Positions 1 through 8,372 are shown, numbered from the stretch's first letter. The stretch: DNA of 23,120 nt from Puniceicoccaceae bacterium (GCA_003566795.1 PXBU01000248.1:1-23120), one strand, 5' to 3'. Notes: generated by a model not told the origin, from the letters alone. Numbers and translations are program-made.

Positions 1-1547
1 AAATGTTTCTCCGGCAGCACCCCGCCGGAGGGTCCGCCGGTCTGCACGCCCTTGACCGGCACATCGTTTTGCACGCCGCCGCAAATATCGTAAACGATGG
101 CATGCAGCGTGGTGCCCATCGGCACTTCCACCAGCTGCGGATGCTTTACCTTGCCTGTTACGGCAAATACCTTGGTGCCGCGGGATTCGCCCATCCCGTG
201 GGCGGCGTAGGCCGCCGCTCCCTGATCCACGATCCAGGGCACCGCTGCCAGTGTCTCCACATTATTGATACAGGTGGGCATACCCCACAGGCCTTTGACC
301 GAGGGGAAGGGCGGGCGCGGCTCGGGGCTGCCCCGGCGGCCTTCCATCGAGGCGATCAGCGCGGTCTCTTCGCCGCAGACAAAGGCGCCTGCACCCAGCC
401 GCACCTGCACATCAAAGTCCCAGCCCGAGCCGAGGATATCCTGACCCAGCAAGCCGCGCTCGCGGGCTTGTTCGATGGCCAGGCTGACCCGTTTGACCGC
501 GAGTGGATACTCGGCGCGGATGTAGAAAAAGCCCGCGGTGGCTCCGATCGCGTAGGCCGCCAGCATCAGGCCCTCCAATACCGCGTGGGGATCGCTCTCC
601 AGCACACTGCGGTCCATGAAGGCACCGGGGTCGCCTTCGTCGGCATTGCAAATAATGAATTTACGTTCGCCCTCACTTTGGCGGGTGAGTTCCCACTTGA
701 GTCCGGTCAAAAAGCCGGCACCGCCGCGCCCGCGTAGTCCCGCTTGTTTGACCGTTTCGATTACGGATTGCGCATCCCCCGCAGCCAGCGCCCGCGCCAG
801 CCCGCTGTAGCCGCCGTGGCGCACTGCGTCGTCCAAACTCTCCGGGTCGATGGTCCCGCAATTGCGCAGCACCACCCGCAGTTGTGGATCCGCCTGGCTC
901 CACAGCAGGTCGCGGATCACCTCCTGCTTGACCAGCGAGGCTTTTACCAGGCGGGGGATATCCTGGGTCAGCACGTTGGAGTAGGTGACGCCGGAGGGGT
1001 AGAGTTGCAGCACCAGACCTTCGCCGTAGATGCCCATGTCGAGCGCGCGTACGACTTGAATGGTCGCGTCCAGTTGCTGTGCTTTCAGCTCCGCTTGCAG
1101 CGCATGCTGGGCGTCGCTGCTTTTATCGCCGCCCTCACAGGAGCTGTCCCGCACCAGGATGTGAGTGGTTGGCGCAGCAATCGAGTCGGCATAGCGGCGG
1201 CTGGCCACGACATGATCGTCCACCATTTGATTGTGCCCCAGATGCTCGTCCACGATAGCGCGGGCCACCGTTTCATTCAGCATCCCGTAGAGCACCGGCT
1301 GCGCTCCCGGCGGACGCACTTCGACCAGGGGGTCCAGATAGGCGTAGCCGCATGAGCCGACCCGCCGGACCGGGATGTCCAATCCGGCGGTCGCGATGGC
1401 ATCCTTCATCACTTCAAAGATGTGTTCTGCCCCGGCGGCAATGCCTCCGGTGTCGAGCGCCACCTTCACCCAGGGTGCGGCGGCGTCTTCGGGTGCTAGC
1501 TCACGCTGCAGCCGCTCCCGGATTTGTTGTAAGCGCGCGTCACTCAT
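1..1547 (-). CDS. nuoF: NuoF/HydB/HoxF-like NADH-binding flavoprotein subunit (3' end outside window)
   Basis: This is the FMN- and NADH-binding subunit of an NADH dehydrogenase-like module; it would pass electrons from NADH via FMN to Fe-S clusters. About 515 codons are visible. The core shows GRGGAGFLTGLKWE near residue 270, CNADEGDPGAF near 297 and GAGAFVCGEETALI near 382, the FMN/NADH-site motifs of the family. The C-terminal [4Fe-4S] region lies outside the window. The N-terminus carries two successive thioredoxin-like ferredoxin folds (about 25-105 and 128-205), each with only one visible Cys instead of four, so probably without clusters. The start ATG overlaps the end of nuoE by 8 nt and has a strong AGGAGG six bases upstream, indicating coupled translation. 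The N-terminal extension favours HydB, HoxF or formate-dehydrogenase-beta relatives over classical complex I NuoF; genes beyond the edge would decide. Confidence 0.9.
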   Translation of the reverse strand, partial: MSDARLQQIRERLQRELAPEDAAAPWVKVALDTGGIAAGAEHIFEVMKDAIATAGLDIPVRRVGSCGYAYLDPLVEVRPPGAQPVLYGMLNETVARAIVDEHLGHNQMVDDHVVASRRYADSIAAPTTHILVRDSSCEGGDKSSDAQHALQAELKAQQLDATIQVVRALDMGIYGEGLVLQLYPSGVTYSNVLTQDIPRLVKASLVKQEVIRDLLWSQADPQLRVVLRNCGTIDPESLDDAVRHGGYSGLARALAAGDAQSVIETVKQAGLRGRGGAGFLTGLKWELTRQSEGERKFIICNADEGDPGAFMDRSVLESDPHAVLEGLMLAAYAIGATAGFFYIRAEYPLAVKRVSLAIEQARERGLLGQDILGSGWDFDVQVRLGAGAFVCGEETALIASMEGRRGSPEPRPPFPSVKGLWGMPTCINNVETLAAVPWIVDQGAAAYAAHGMGESRGTKVFAVTGKVKHPQLVEVPMGTTLHAIVYDICGGVQNDVPVKGVQTGGPSGGVLPEKH

Positions 1548-2055
1548 GCTCGGCCTCCTGGCTGCGAATCGCTTCAATCAACCCCGCCACGTCGGTGGGC
1601 ACGGACTTGCCCATGGTTTTGCCGTTGACCACCATCACCGGCGCCATGCCGCAACAGCCCAGGCAGCGCACCGTCTCAATGTGGAACAGGCGATCCTCAG
1701 TGGTCTGCCCGTCCTGGATGCCGAGTCGGCGCTCCAGTTCTTTTAGGATGCGGTCCACACCTTTCAGATAGCAGGCAGTGCCGTTGCACAGGGTAATGTT
1801 GTTTTTACCCGGTGCCACCAATTTGAAGTAGTGGTAGAAGGTCAGCACCTCATAGATGCGGGCGACCGGGACGCCCGTTTCCTCGGCCAGCAGCAGGCTG
1901 GCCTCACGCGGCACGAAACCCAGTCGATGCTGGATTTCGTGCAAGATCATGATGAGGTTACCCTCCTTGTCCTTCCAGTGGTCGGCACAGGCCCGGACAT
2001 CCTGCGCCATGCCGGAATCCATCTTTTCAAGTAGCGGGGCAGCCGTCGATTTCAT
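1540..2055 (-). CDS. nuoE: NuoE-like [2Fe-2S] thioredoxin-fold subunit
   Basis: A 171-residue protein of the NuoE/HydC 24-kDa family, the [2Fe-2S] partner of the NuoF flavoprotein. Residues about 25-80 form the helical N-terminal part (HEIQHRLGFVPREA, VYEVLTFYH-like). The thioredoxin-like ferredoxin fold follows with all four cluster ligands: Cys90 and Cys95 (CNGTAC), Cys131 and Cys135 (CLGCC). Length is normal for the family. The ATG is preceded by AAAGGA about seven bases upstream. It is followed by nuoF with an 8-nt overlap, so the two are one transcription and translation unit. A promoter-like sequence lies 67 nt upstream. It could serve complex I, an NAD-dependent hydrogenase or a formate dehydrogenase; this window cannot separate them. 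Confidence 0.92.
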   Translation of the reverse strand: MKSTAAPLLEKMDSGMAQDVRACADHWKDKEGNLIMILHEIQHRLGFVPREASLLLAEETGVPVARIYEVLTFYHYFKLVAPGKNNITLCNGTACYLKGVDRILKELERRLGIQDGQTTEDRLFHIETVRCLGCCGMAPVMVVNGKTMGKSVPTDVAGLIEAIRSQEAEHE

Positions 2056-2488
2056 GGGGTATCCTTTCGTAGGGGTGGGGAAAGAATGGGCAAAAATTGC
2101 CAGTTTTTCGATTTAGCTGATCTTATATTGTGATTTTAATGTTTTAGCAATACTAATCCGAGCCGATTTGCGGAAAACGATTTTAAAGCACACCCATGAA
2201 TCTTTTCAACTCATCCACTCAGCGACGGGGTAAGCCGCAGGCAGTCTCACGCGCTCGGTCGGCGCGCGGCTCACGGGGACGTTTGCCCTCGCAATCATGG
2301 CACCGGACTATCGCGCCTTGCCCGCCACGAACAGCCGAATTCTCACCAGCTTCGATCGCAACCCGATTGTGCCGTGCTTTCGGTTCAACGTTGACCATGC
2401 CGTGAGCGATGGCTTTTAGCTGAGGGCTGGGTGTCCCTTTAACTTATGGCCTTCGCCTTTGGTCGACACCGGCACAAACCTGCTCAAT
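2056..2488. other. 433-nt spacer between the sulfatase and nuoE; no convincing gene
   Basis: The right part lies downstream of the sulfatase and the left part is the nuoE leader with its promoter. I see no tRNA, terminator with a U-tract, or recognisable protein. A 40-codon plus-strand reading frame (2297-2419) has codon choice resembling coding DNA and no in-frame stop back to 2231, but no ribosome-binding site and no family I recognise; it may be a gene remnant. Bases 2424-2451 followed by the 6-bp inverted repeat GGTGTC (2430-2435) and GACACC (2465-2470) look like a compact element that could be repetitive elsewhere. Confidence 0.4.
2122..2150 (-). promoter_or_regulatory. Predicted sigma70-type promoter of nuoE-nuoF
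   Basis: On the minus strand TTGCTA (2150-2145) and TATAAG (2127-2122) are separated by exactly 17 nt in an AT-rich stretch within otherwise GC-rich DNA. The -10 box ends 66 nt before the nuoE start codon. The match to the sigma70 consensus is good, but it is a prediction from sequence alone. Confidence 0.5.
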
Positions 2489-3991
2489 TCACTTCGCCTT
2501 CCGCCGGTCGAGAACCTCCTGCAACTGCGCCCGCATCCGCTCGACAAGTTCCGGATGTGCATCGGCGACGTTCTCGCGTTCGTTCGGATCGTTTTTGCGG
2601 TCATACAGCCGGTCCCCCTGAATATAACGCCAGTCATTGATGCGAAGCGCCTTGGTGGGGCCGCCCCGCGGGAAATTATAGCCCACGGCAAAACCGATCG
2701 GATCGGCCTCCGGATCCTCCAGCATCGCGGCAAACGACTGCCCATCCAGGTGCTCCGGCATGGGCAAATTCGCCAACTCCATCAGCGTCGGATAAATATC
2801 CACCGACGCCACAATCCCTTCGGCCATCTCCCCCGGTCTGGGCATACCCGGCACGCGCACGATCAGTGGCGAGCGCAGCGATTGCTCGTGCAGCGAGTGC
2901 TTGCCCCACATCCCATTCTCGCCCAGGTGAAAACCGTGATCGCCCCACAGCACGACGATGGTGTTCTCCGCCAGGCCGGTTTCATCCAGCGCATCGAGCA
3001 CCTTGCCGATCTGAGCATCCACGTAGCTCGTGGACGCGTAGTAGCCGTGCAAAATCTTGCGCACATGCGCCTCGTCCTCAAAATCCTCGGCCGAGTGGCC
3101 GTAGCTGTTAATCACCTCACCGCCGCGCCTCGTCAGCGGGTCAACATGGGAAATATCAATCGCATCGCGCTCATACAAATCCCAGTATTTCTGCGGGGCA
3201 TTGAACGGCAGGTGCGGCTTGTAAAAACCCACCGCAAAAAAGAACGGCTCATCGCGCTCGCTCAGTTCGGCCAGCAACTGCCGGGCCCGCTCGGCCATCA
3301 GCCCGTCGGGATAGCCGGTGTCGTCGACGTCCGCGGCCTCGACGGCTGGACTGTGCCCACGCCGGCGCGTTGCCCCGCAATCATACGCGAAAAACGCCCC
3401 CCATGCGGTCTGCCACTTGCCCACCGGCGTGATCAGCTCATCCCAGGCTCCCGGTAACTCCGGGTCGTTGGGGTTGGTGAAGTGCATGTGTGGCGCGTTG
3501 TTGTAGGTGTTGCTGATGTCCACCTTAGCGATACGCTCTTGGTCGTCGCGCAGGCCGTCGGGACTATGGCTGACCTTGCCCATCTGCACCGTGTGGTAGC
3601 CGTGCTCGCGGAAAATCTGCGGAAACGATGGCGGCGCCAAGCCATCTTGGTAGAGGCGAAATGCGCCGTTGCCGTAGCTGATATTACGCTTGGGGTATTG
3701 CCCGGTCAACAAGGCATAGCGAGCCGCCCCGCAGGTGGGCGCTTCGACATAGTGCCGGCGGAAAGCGCGCCCCCCTGCGACCAAAGCATCCATATGCGGC
3801 GTAACCATGTGCTCCTGGCCGTATGCCTTCAGCTCCGGTCGCAGATCGTCCACCGCGATGAATAGCACGTTGGGCGAGTCCACCGTGGTCGTTTCCGCCC
3901 ACGCGCCAGCACTGAAAGGGATAACTGCCGAGGCGAGCAAGACCCGCATGAGGGAAGCCTTATTGGGGAGCGTTGGTAATTGCATTTCCAT
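2489..3991 (-). CDS. Secreted type I sulfatase, iduronate-2-sulfatase-like
   Basis: An alkaline-phosphatase-superfamily sulfatase of about 500 residues that would hydrolyse sulfate esters on a polysaccharide outside the cytoplasm. After an N-terminal signal sequence with likely cleavage at AWA-E near residue 32, NVLFIAVDDLRPEL (41-54) supplies the Asp metal ligands in the form typical of iduronate-2-sulfatase relatives. PTCGAARYALLTG places Cys87 in the C-x-A-x-R motif that formylglycine-generating enzyme converts to formylglycine. LWGDHGFHLGENGMWGKHSLHEQ near 350-370 supplies the second metal site and the catalytic Lys. The C-terminal LYDRKNDPNERENV is typical. No start has a clear Shine-Dalgarno site; ATG 3991, 3985 and 3949 all retain the signal peptide. 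No CAZyme or transporter is adjacent, so the substrate cannot be inferred beyond a sulfated glycan. Confidence 0.9.
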   Translation of the reverse strand: MEMQLPTLPNKASLMRVLLASAVIPFSAGAWAETTTVDSPNVLFIAVDDLRPELKAYGQEHMVTPHMDALVAGGRAFRRHYVEAPTCGAARYALLTGQYPKRNISYGNGAFRLYQDGLAPPSFPQIFREHGYHTVQMGKVSHSPDGLRDDQERIAKVDISNTYNNAPHMHFTNPNDPELPGAWDELITPVGKWQTAWGAFFAYDCGATRRRGHSPAVEAADVDDTGYPDGLMAERARQLLAELSERDEPFFFAVGFYKPHLPFNAPQKYWDLYERDAIDISHVDPLTRRGGEVINSYGHSAEDFEDEAHVRKILHGYYASTSYVDAQIGKVLDALDETGLAENTIVVLWGDHGFHLGENGMWGKHSLHEQSLRSPLIVRVPGMPRPGEMAEGIVASVDIYPTLMELANLPMPEHLDGQSFAAMLEDPEADPIGFAVGYNFPRGGPTKALRINDWRYIQGDRLYDRKNDPNERENVADAHPELVERMRAQLQEVLDRRKAK

Positions 3992-4114
3992 GCAGAAGTG
4001 AATGCGCAAACCGCCTGGCAATGTCAAGCGAAAAGGAGTTGGTTGATTAAAGCGACACCCACTTACTCGCTCGCCTGGGCTTGCGTTCCAAAGTTCAATC
4101 GTAAAGCTGGCGGG

Positions 4115-4354
4115 ATGCTGGACATGCTACAGGAGACGATTGCTTCCCGGAATATCATCGGGTGGATTATCATTGTCGTGCTGTTGATCCTTTTTATCAA
4201 GCTGCTGCAGAATGTGGGCAAGGTTGTCTTCCTCGTGGCCGCAGTGGCCGCCGGGATCTTTGTGATTATGCATTATTTTCCCGATATCGCCGAGCCGATT
4301 ACTGAATTCATTCGCGGCAGCTGGATGGGGGAGAGTTTTCTGGATTCGCTGTAG
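4115..4354 (+). CDS. Small two-helix membrane protein, unknown function
   Basis: A 79-residue protein I do not recognise. After a short polar N-terminus (MLDMLQETIASRN) come two hydrophobic segments: about residues 15-32 (IIGWIIIVVLLILFIKLL) and 37-58, separated by a short QNVGK turn, then a mostly soluble tail ending GESFLDSL. This predicts an inner-membrane hairpin. The reading frame continues upstream without a stop, but the upstream residues look non-coding, so I start at ATG 4115; ATG 4124 is an alternative. It lies 54 nt before proS on the same strand and is divergent from the sulfatase, so co-transcription with proS is plausible. Confidence 0.7.
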   Translation: MLDMLQETIASRNIIGWIIIVVLLILFIKLLQNVGKVVFLVAAVAAGIFVIMHYFPDIAEPITEFIRGSWMGESFLDSL

Positions 4355-4408
4355 TCGGCACAATTTGGCGTTGCAGGATGCGGCGCGGACAGTTTGCTTG
4401 CCCAGCTT

Positions 4409-5929
4409 ATGGCGAAACAGGCAAACAACGCAATTTCCCCGACACGCTCGGAGGACTACCCTGAGTGGTATCAACAGGTCGTCAAGGCGGCGGATTTGGC
4501 CGAGAACTCTCCGGTGCGCGGCTGCATGGTGATCAAGCCGTGGGGTTATGCCATCTGGGAAAATATTCAGCGCGAGCTCGACCGTCGCTTCAAAGAGACC
4601 GGTCACCGCAACGCTTACTTCCCGCTATTTATTCCGATGAGCTTCCTGCAAAAGGAGGCCGACCACGTCGAAGGCTTTGCCAAAGAATGTGCCGTCGTCA
4701 CCCACTCCCGCCTGGAGGCGGATGCAGACGGCAAGCTCCAGCCCGCAGGCCCGCTGGAAGAGCCGCTCATCGTGCGCCCCACCTCCGAGACCATCATCGG
4801 CGAACTCTTCTCGAAGTGGGTGCAATCCTACCGCGACCTGCCGCTGCTGATCAACCAGTGGGCCAACGTGGTGCGTTGGGAGATGCGCACGCGCCTCTTC
4901 CTGCGCACCACCGAGTTTCTCTGGCAGGAGGGGCACACCGTGCATGCGACCGACCAGGAGGCGATTGAGGAGACCCGTAAGATTCTGGATATCTACGCCG
5001 ATTTTGCCGAGCAATACATGGCGATGCCAGTCATCACCGGAGAAAAGACCGAAGCGGAGCGCTTCCCCGGTGCGCAGATCACCTACGCCATCGAAGCGAT
5101 GATGCAGGACCGCAAGGCACTGCAAGCTGGCACCTCTCACTTCCTCGGGCAAAACTTTGCCAAGTCCAGCCAGATCAAATACCTCAGTTCTGAAGGACAG
5201 GAGGAATACGCCTGGACCACTTCCTGGGGCGTGTCGACCCGGCTGGTGGGCGGGTTGATCATGACGCACTCCGACGATGACGGACTCGTCCTGCCGCCAC
5301 GCATCGCCCCCGCCCATGTCGTCATCATCCCGGTCACGCCGAAAGAAGAGTCGCGGGCGGCCGTGCTCGACTATTGTCGTGAGCTAAAACAAGAGCTGGA
5401 GGCGCAGCCCTTCCTCGACGGTCGGGTAAAGGTGGAGCTCGACGACCGCGATATGCGCGGCGGGGAGAAGACCTGGAGCTGGATCAAAAAAGGCATTCCG
5501 GTGCGTGCCGAGGTCGGCCCGCGCGACATGGAACAGCGCGCGGTCTTTGTCGGCCGCCGCGATCATGGCCCCAAGGAGAAGCAGGCGATCCCGCGCGACG
5601 AATTTATTGGGACGATCGGTGCGATTCTCGATGACATCCAGGATAACCTCTTGGCAAGGGCCAGGGCCCACCGCGACGAGCATAGCCGTGAAATTACCAG
5701 CGAAGCCGAGTTTCTGGAGTTTTTCACGCCACAGAACAAAGAAGACCCCGAGATCCACGGCGGCTTTGCAATCATGGGCTTCTGTTGTGATCCCGAGCTG
5801 GAGGAACGCATCGCCAAGGAGCACAAAGTCACCGTGCGCTGCATCCCAATCGCGACCGAGAACGAGGAGGTGCCCTGCGTCTTTACCGGCAAGCCGGGCA
5901 AGCGCGTGGTCTTTGCGAAAAGCTATTAG
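4409..5929 (+). CDS. proS: Prolyl-tRNA synthetase, archaeal/eukaryotic-type (short form)
   Basis: A class II aminoacyl-tRNA synthetase charging tRNA(Pro), about 506 residues. RPTSETIIGELFSKW and RWEMRTRLFLRTTEFLWQE (about 118-172) form the ATP/proline site with motif 2; GGLIMTHSDDDGLVLPPRIAP (near 290) is motif 3. An anticodon-binding domain follows (VVIIPVTPK onward). The C-terminal domain has Cys residues in FCCDPELEER, RCIP and VPCVF, consistent with the zinc domain of this class, and the chain ends in Tyr (VFAKSY) as in Thermus and archaeal-type enzymes. The roughly 180-residue editing insertion of the long bacterial form is absent. I start at ATG 4409 (MAKQANN) rather than the TTG at 4394; neither has a clear ribosome-binding site. 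Confidence 0.97.
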   Translation: MAKQANNAISPTRSEDYPEWYQQVVKAADLAENSPVRGCMVIKPWGYAIWENIQRELDRRFKETGHRNAYFPLFIPMSFLQKEADHVEGFAKECAVVTHSRLEADADGKLQPAGPLEEPLIVRPTSETIIGELFSKWVQSYRDLPLLINQWANVVRWEMRTRLFLRTTEFLWQEGHTVHATDQEAIEETRKILDIYADFAEQYMAMPVITGEKTEAERFPGAQITYAIEAMMQDRKALQAGTSHFLGQNFAKSSQIKYLSSEGQEEYAWTTSWGVSTRLVGGLIMTHSDDDGLVLPPRIAPAHVVIIPVTPKEESRAAVLDYCRELKQELEAQPFLDGRVKVELDDRDMRGGEKTWSWIKKGIPVRAEVGPRDMEQRAVFVGRRDHGPKEKQAIPRDEFIGTIGAILDDIQDNLLARARAHRDEHSREITSEAEFLEFFTPQNKEDPEIHGGFAIMGFCCDPELEERIAKEHKVTVRCIPIATENEEVPCVFTGKPGKRVVFAKSY

Positions 5930-5938
5930 CGATCCCGA

Positions 5939-5956
5939 TTTAGGAGCCGCCCTAAA
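5939..5956. terminator. Weak bidirectional hairpin between convergent proS and HAD genes
   Basis: TTTAGG (5939-5944) and CCTAAA (5951-5956) form a perfect 6-bp stem with a 6-nt loop, filling the 28-nt space between two convergent genes. There is no real U-tract on either strand, so termination is only suggested by position. Confidence 0.3.
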
Positions 5957-5957
5957 A

Positions 5958-6869
5958 CTAGCTACCTCCCGCCGGCGAGATCAACTGCAAGATTTGCACT
6001 AACTCGATAATCTCAGCATCGGGTCTCACATCCTTACCAGCGGGATGCTCGGCACGGCGGCGCAGGGAGAGACGGTCGCCGGCGAAGAGGGCGGTGCGGA
6101 AGCCGAGGGCCTGGGCGGGCCAGATGTCGTTGCGCATGTCGTTGCCGATATAAAGGCAGTCCTGGGGCTCGAGGCCGTGGTGCGCCTGCAAGCGCTCCGC
6201 AGCGAGCTGGTAGAGGCGCTGCGAGGGCTTGCCTTCAAGTTCGGCGTAGGACCAGGTGTTGCACTTGGGGCAAAAGCCGAGGGCGTCGATGGATTTCCCC
6301 AGAAAGGCTTCAAACAACAGCGGGGTGTAGAACTGGGCGTTGGAGATGATGCTGAGAACCAGGCCCCGGGTGCGGAGCTGGGCCAGCAGGTCGGCGAGTC
6401 CCGGCATGGGCTGGGTCGGGTTGACGCGGGTCTCGTAGTCGATCACCAGGGTGTCGATCTCGGCAGGTGCGCCGGGCCCGATCTGCCCGCTGGCGGCGAG
6501 TTCTCGGATGAAGTCGGCCCACACGGCGCGGATATCGACCTCAGGGTATTCGATGCCTTCGGCCCGGCGTTTGTCCTGGTGGCGGTGGATCACGGCGTGG
6601 AGTGCTTCGTCGAAGCGGAGTGACGAGGCCGACGCGGCGATTTCAAGCCCGTTCTCGGTCAGCACCCCGCGAATGGCGGCATCACGGTTCTCCTCGGTGG
6701 CCAGGCTGATATCCCCCACACCCGAGCTGAAGAGCGTGCCGTAAACATCAAAGACCACCGCGCGGACGCCAGTCATTGCGGGCAGGCGCGGTGCGGCGTC
6801 AACCGGCAGCTCGACCGGACCACGCTGCCGCCGCTGCGTGATGAGAGAGAGCTGTTTGTTGGTGTTCAT
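5958..6869 (-). CDS. HAD-superfamily hydrolase (class I cap), probable phosphatase
   Basis: A 303-residue haloacid-dehalogenase-fold protein. Motif I is VVFDVYGTLFSS with nucleophile Asp41; the helical C1 cap follows (about 55-150); motif II is LSIISNAQFY; motif III Lys is in EGKPSQRLYQ; motif IV is CLYIGNDMRNDIWPA. All catalytic positions for a phosphohydrolase are present. A Cys pair (GFCPKC) between motifs II and III is unusual and could bind a metal. The N-terminal 30 residues are a basic, non-conserved-looking extension. It starts 23 nt after the stop of the upstream glycosyltransferase on the same strand, so the two probably form an operon, and it may dephosphorylate that enzyme's product; this is inference. 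No Shine-Dalgarno sequence precedes the ATG. Confidence 0.85.
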   Translation of the reverse strand: MNTNKQLSLITQRRQRGPVELPVDAAPRLPAMTGVRAVVFDVYGTLFSSGVGDISLATEENRDAAIRGVLTENGLEIAASASSLRFDEALHAVIHRHQDKRRAEGIEYPEVDIRAVWADFIRELAASGQIGPGAPAEIDTLVIDYETRVNPTQPMPGLADLLAQLRTRGLVLSIISNAQFYTPLLFEAFLGKSIDALGFCPKCNTWSYAELEGKPSQRLYQLAAERLQAHHGLEPQDCLYIGNDMRNDIWPAQALGFRTALFAGDRLSLRRRAEHPAGKDVRPDAEIIELVQILQLISPAGGS

Positions 6870-6892
6870 ATGCTGGAAGCGGTGGTTGGTTC

Positions 6893-8347
6893 TCAGGTGC
6901 GGAGGAGGCGGAAGCGCTCGGGTTGCAGGAAGCCGTCGAGAATTTTGCCGGGCTGGAGGTATTGGGTGGCTTCGCCGGCACCGGCTGGAATCGATTGGTA
7001 GATGCGGTATAAATTTTCGGCGTAGGGGGCCAGGCTGTAGCAGCGCTGGATCTGCTCGATGTTGCTTTCGATCTGCCCGGTCTCGCTGGCGGTGTGAAGT
7101 CGGGGTAATTCGCTTTTAGCGGAAGGATTGATCAGCAGGTGCTCAATGACCTGTTGTTGCAGAGTTTCGTTGAGGCCGCCGAAGTCGATGCTGTCCGGAG
7201 TCGGGTGAATGGCGTCTAACGCGCGTGCCACCGCATCCGCTGGAAGTGGTCGGGCGTAGGTGCCGTACGCTTGGATGAGGCCCTCGGTGATGGCGGTGCG
7301 AAGTTGGTTCTGGTCGATCCATTCGGCAGGCACTGGCAGATTCTGGTAGAGATTTCCCAGTTCGACGCCTTGCGCTTTAAAGTCGGCGGTGATGGCAGGC
7401 AAGTCGCGGCCGCAGATCGCTTTGCCAAAGAGCCAGGGTTCGAGGAAGGCGAGGCCGAAGCCCTCGGCGATGCTGGTGCTGAGAATAGCATGCGCCGACT
7501 GCATCATGGTCTCGAAGGGCCAAGCGTGCTGCTCGCCGATGCCGAAGCGGACCGGGAGCTGGTGGTTTTTGGCAAAGGCCTGCCAATTCTCATAGGCGGC
7601 GACGTAATTTTGGTTGGTCGGTCCAAGCGTGGTGGCAAAGACATCACCCGGCTCGGCCCGCGCTGCCCACAGTAGCATCTCGCCGAAGTTCTTGCGGCGC
7701 ACGGCGCGGACGGGGTAGAGGAACAGACGCTCGGCATCAAGGGTCTTCAAGATCTCCGCCGTATCTGCGGTTTCGCTAAGCGGCTGTGCCTCCACCGGGT
7801 TGGCCAGCAGGTGCAGGCGATCCGGATGGATGCCCGCCGCTTGAAAAATGGAGTGGTCACGGGCGTTGATGCAGCCGTAGTGGACGTTGCCGCTGTCGGG
7901 ATAAAGGTAGTCGGCAGATTCGGTTCGCTGCTGGTTGAGCCGGAAGTTCTGCGGGCGACCGTCCTCTGCGAAGTCGTGCAGCTGTAGCAGCAGGGCTTCG
8001 CCCGATTCGGCCAGCTCGGCGACGACTCCGGGCATGGCGCTGTTTTTGCCCAGCGAGTGGTTGTGAATGTGCCAGAGATCGGGATCGCCGCCCAGAACTT
8101 CGCGGGCGGCGGCACGCAGGCGCCCGACCAAAGTCCGCGAGTCGGGCGTGGCGGCCTGTGCGTTTGAATAGTGGAGCCCCTCGACGCGGCGCGCTTGCGG
8201 CGGCGCGCCGAAATCCTCCGGCACCTCACCGGCCAGGACGACACATTGCGGTGGCGTCGGCAAGGTCTCGAAGCCCCGCAGGGTCGACTCGATCACCCGC
8301 GTGACACCGCCCCGCTTGAGATGGTAATGGACGATCGCGATACGCAT
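6893..8347 (-). CDS. GT-B (family 4-like) glycosyltransferase
   Basis: A 484-residue GT-B-fold glycosyltransferase, probably cytoplasmic because I see no signal peptide or membrane helix. The N-terminal Rossmann domain starts MRIAIVHYHLKRGGVTRVIES, typical of retaining GT4 enzymes including the glycine-rich acceptor loop. In the C-terminal domain YPVRAVRRKNFGEMLL is the donor-phosphate region and SIAEGFGLAFLEPWLFGK contains the E-x7-E pair. Sugar donor and acceptor cannot be told from sequence. The HAD hydrolase follows by 23 nt. A glycosyltransferase plus phosphatase arrangement is known for phosphorylated glycosides such as compatible solutes, but nothing here proves it. The start at ATG 8347 gives the normal N-terminus although no Shine-Dalgarno site is visible. 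Confidence 0.85.
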   Translation of the reverse strand: MRIAIVHYHLKRGGVTRVIESTLRGFETLPTPPQCVVLAGEVPEDFGAPPQARRVEGLHYSNAQAATPDSRTLVGRLRAAAREVLGGDPDLWHIHNHSLGKNSAMPGVVAELAESGEALLLQLHDFAEDGRPQNFRLNQQRTESADYLYPDSGNVHYGCINARDHSIFQAAGIHPDRLHLLANPVEAQPLSETADTAEILKTLDAERLFLYPVRAVRRKNFGEMLLWAARAEPGDVFATTLGPTNQNYVAAYENWQAFAKNHQLPVRFGIGEQHAWPFETMMQSAHAILSTSIAEGFGLAFLEPWLFGKAICGRDLPAITADFKAQGVELGNLYQNLPVPAEWIDQNQLRTAITEGLIQAYGTYARPLPADAVARALDAIHPTPDSIDFGGLNETLQQQVIEHLLINPSAKSELPRLHTASETGQIESNIEQIQRCYSLAPYAENLYRIYQSIPAGAGEATQYLQPGKILDGFLQPERFRLLRT

Positions 8348-8372
8348 GCGGCTGAACTCAAGTCAGTGGATG

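Noticed and set aside
1..2055. Assignment of nuoE-nuoF to respiratory complex I
   Set aside because: NuoE and NuoF modules are shared with NAD-linked hydrogenases and formate dehydrogenases, and the N-terminal extension of NuoF fits those better; the deciding genes are outside the window.
2459..3457. 332-codon open frame on the plus strand
   Set aside because: It is antisense to the sulfatase gene; Arg/His/Pro-rich composition without motifs is typical of an antisense shadow.
3980..4114. N-terminal extension of the small membrane protein to 3980
   Set aside because: The upstream codons have no hydrophobic or conserved pattern and overlap the 5' end of the divergent sulfatase gene; ATG 4115 gives a natural protein.
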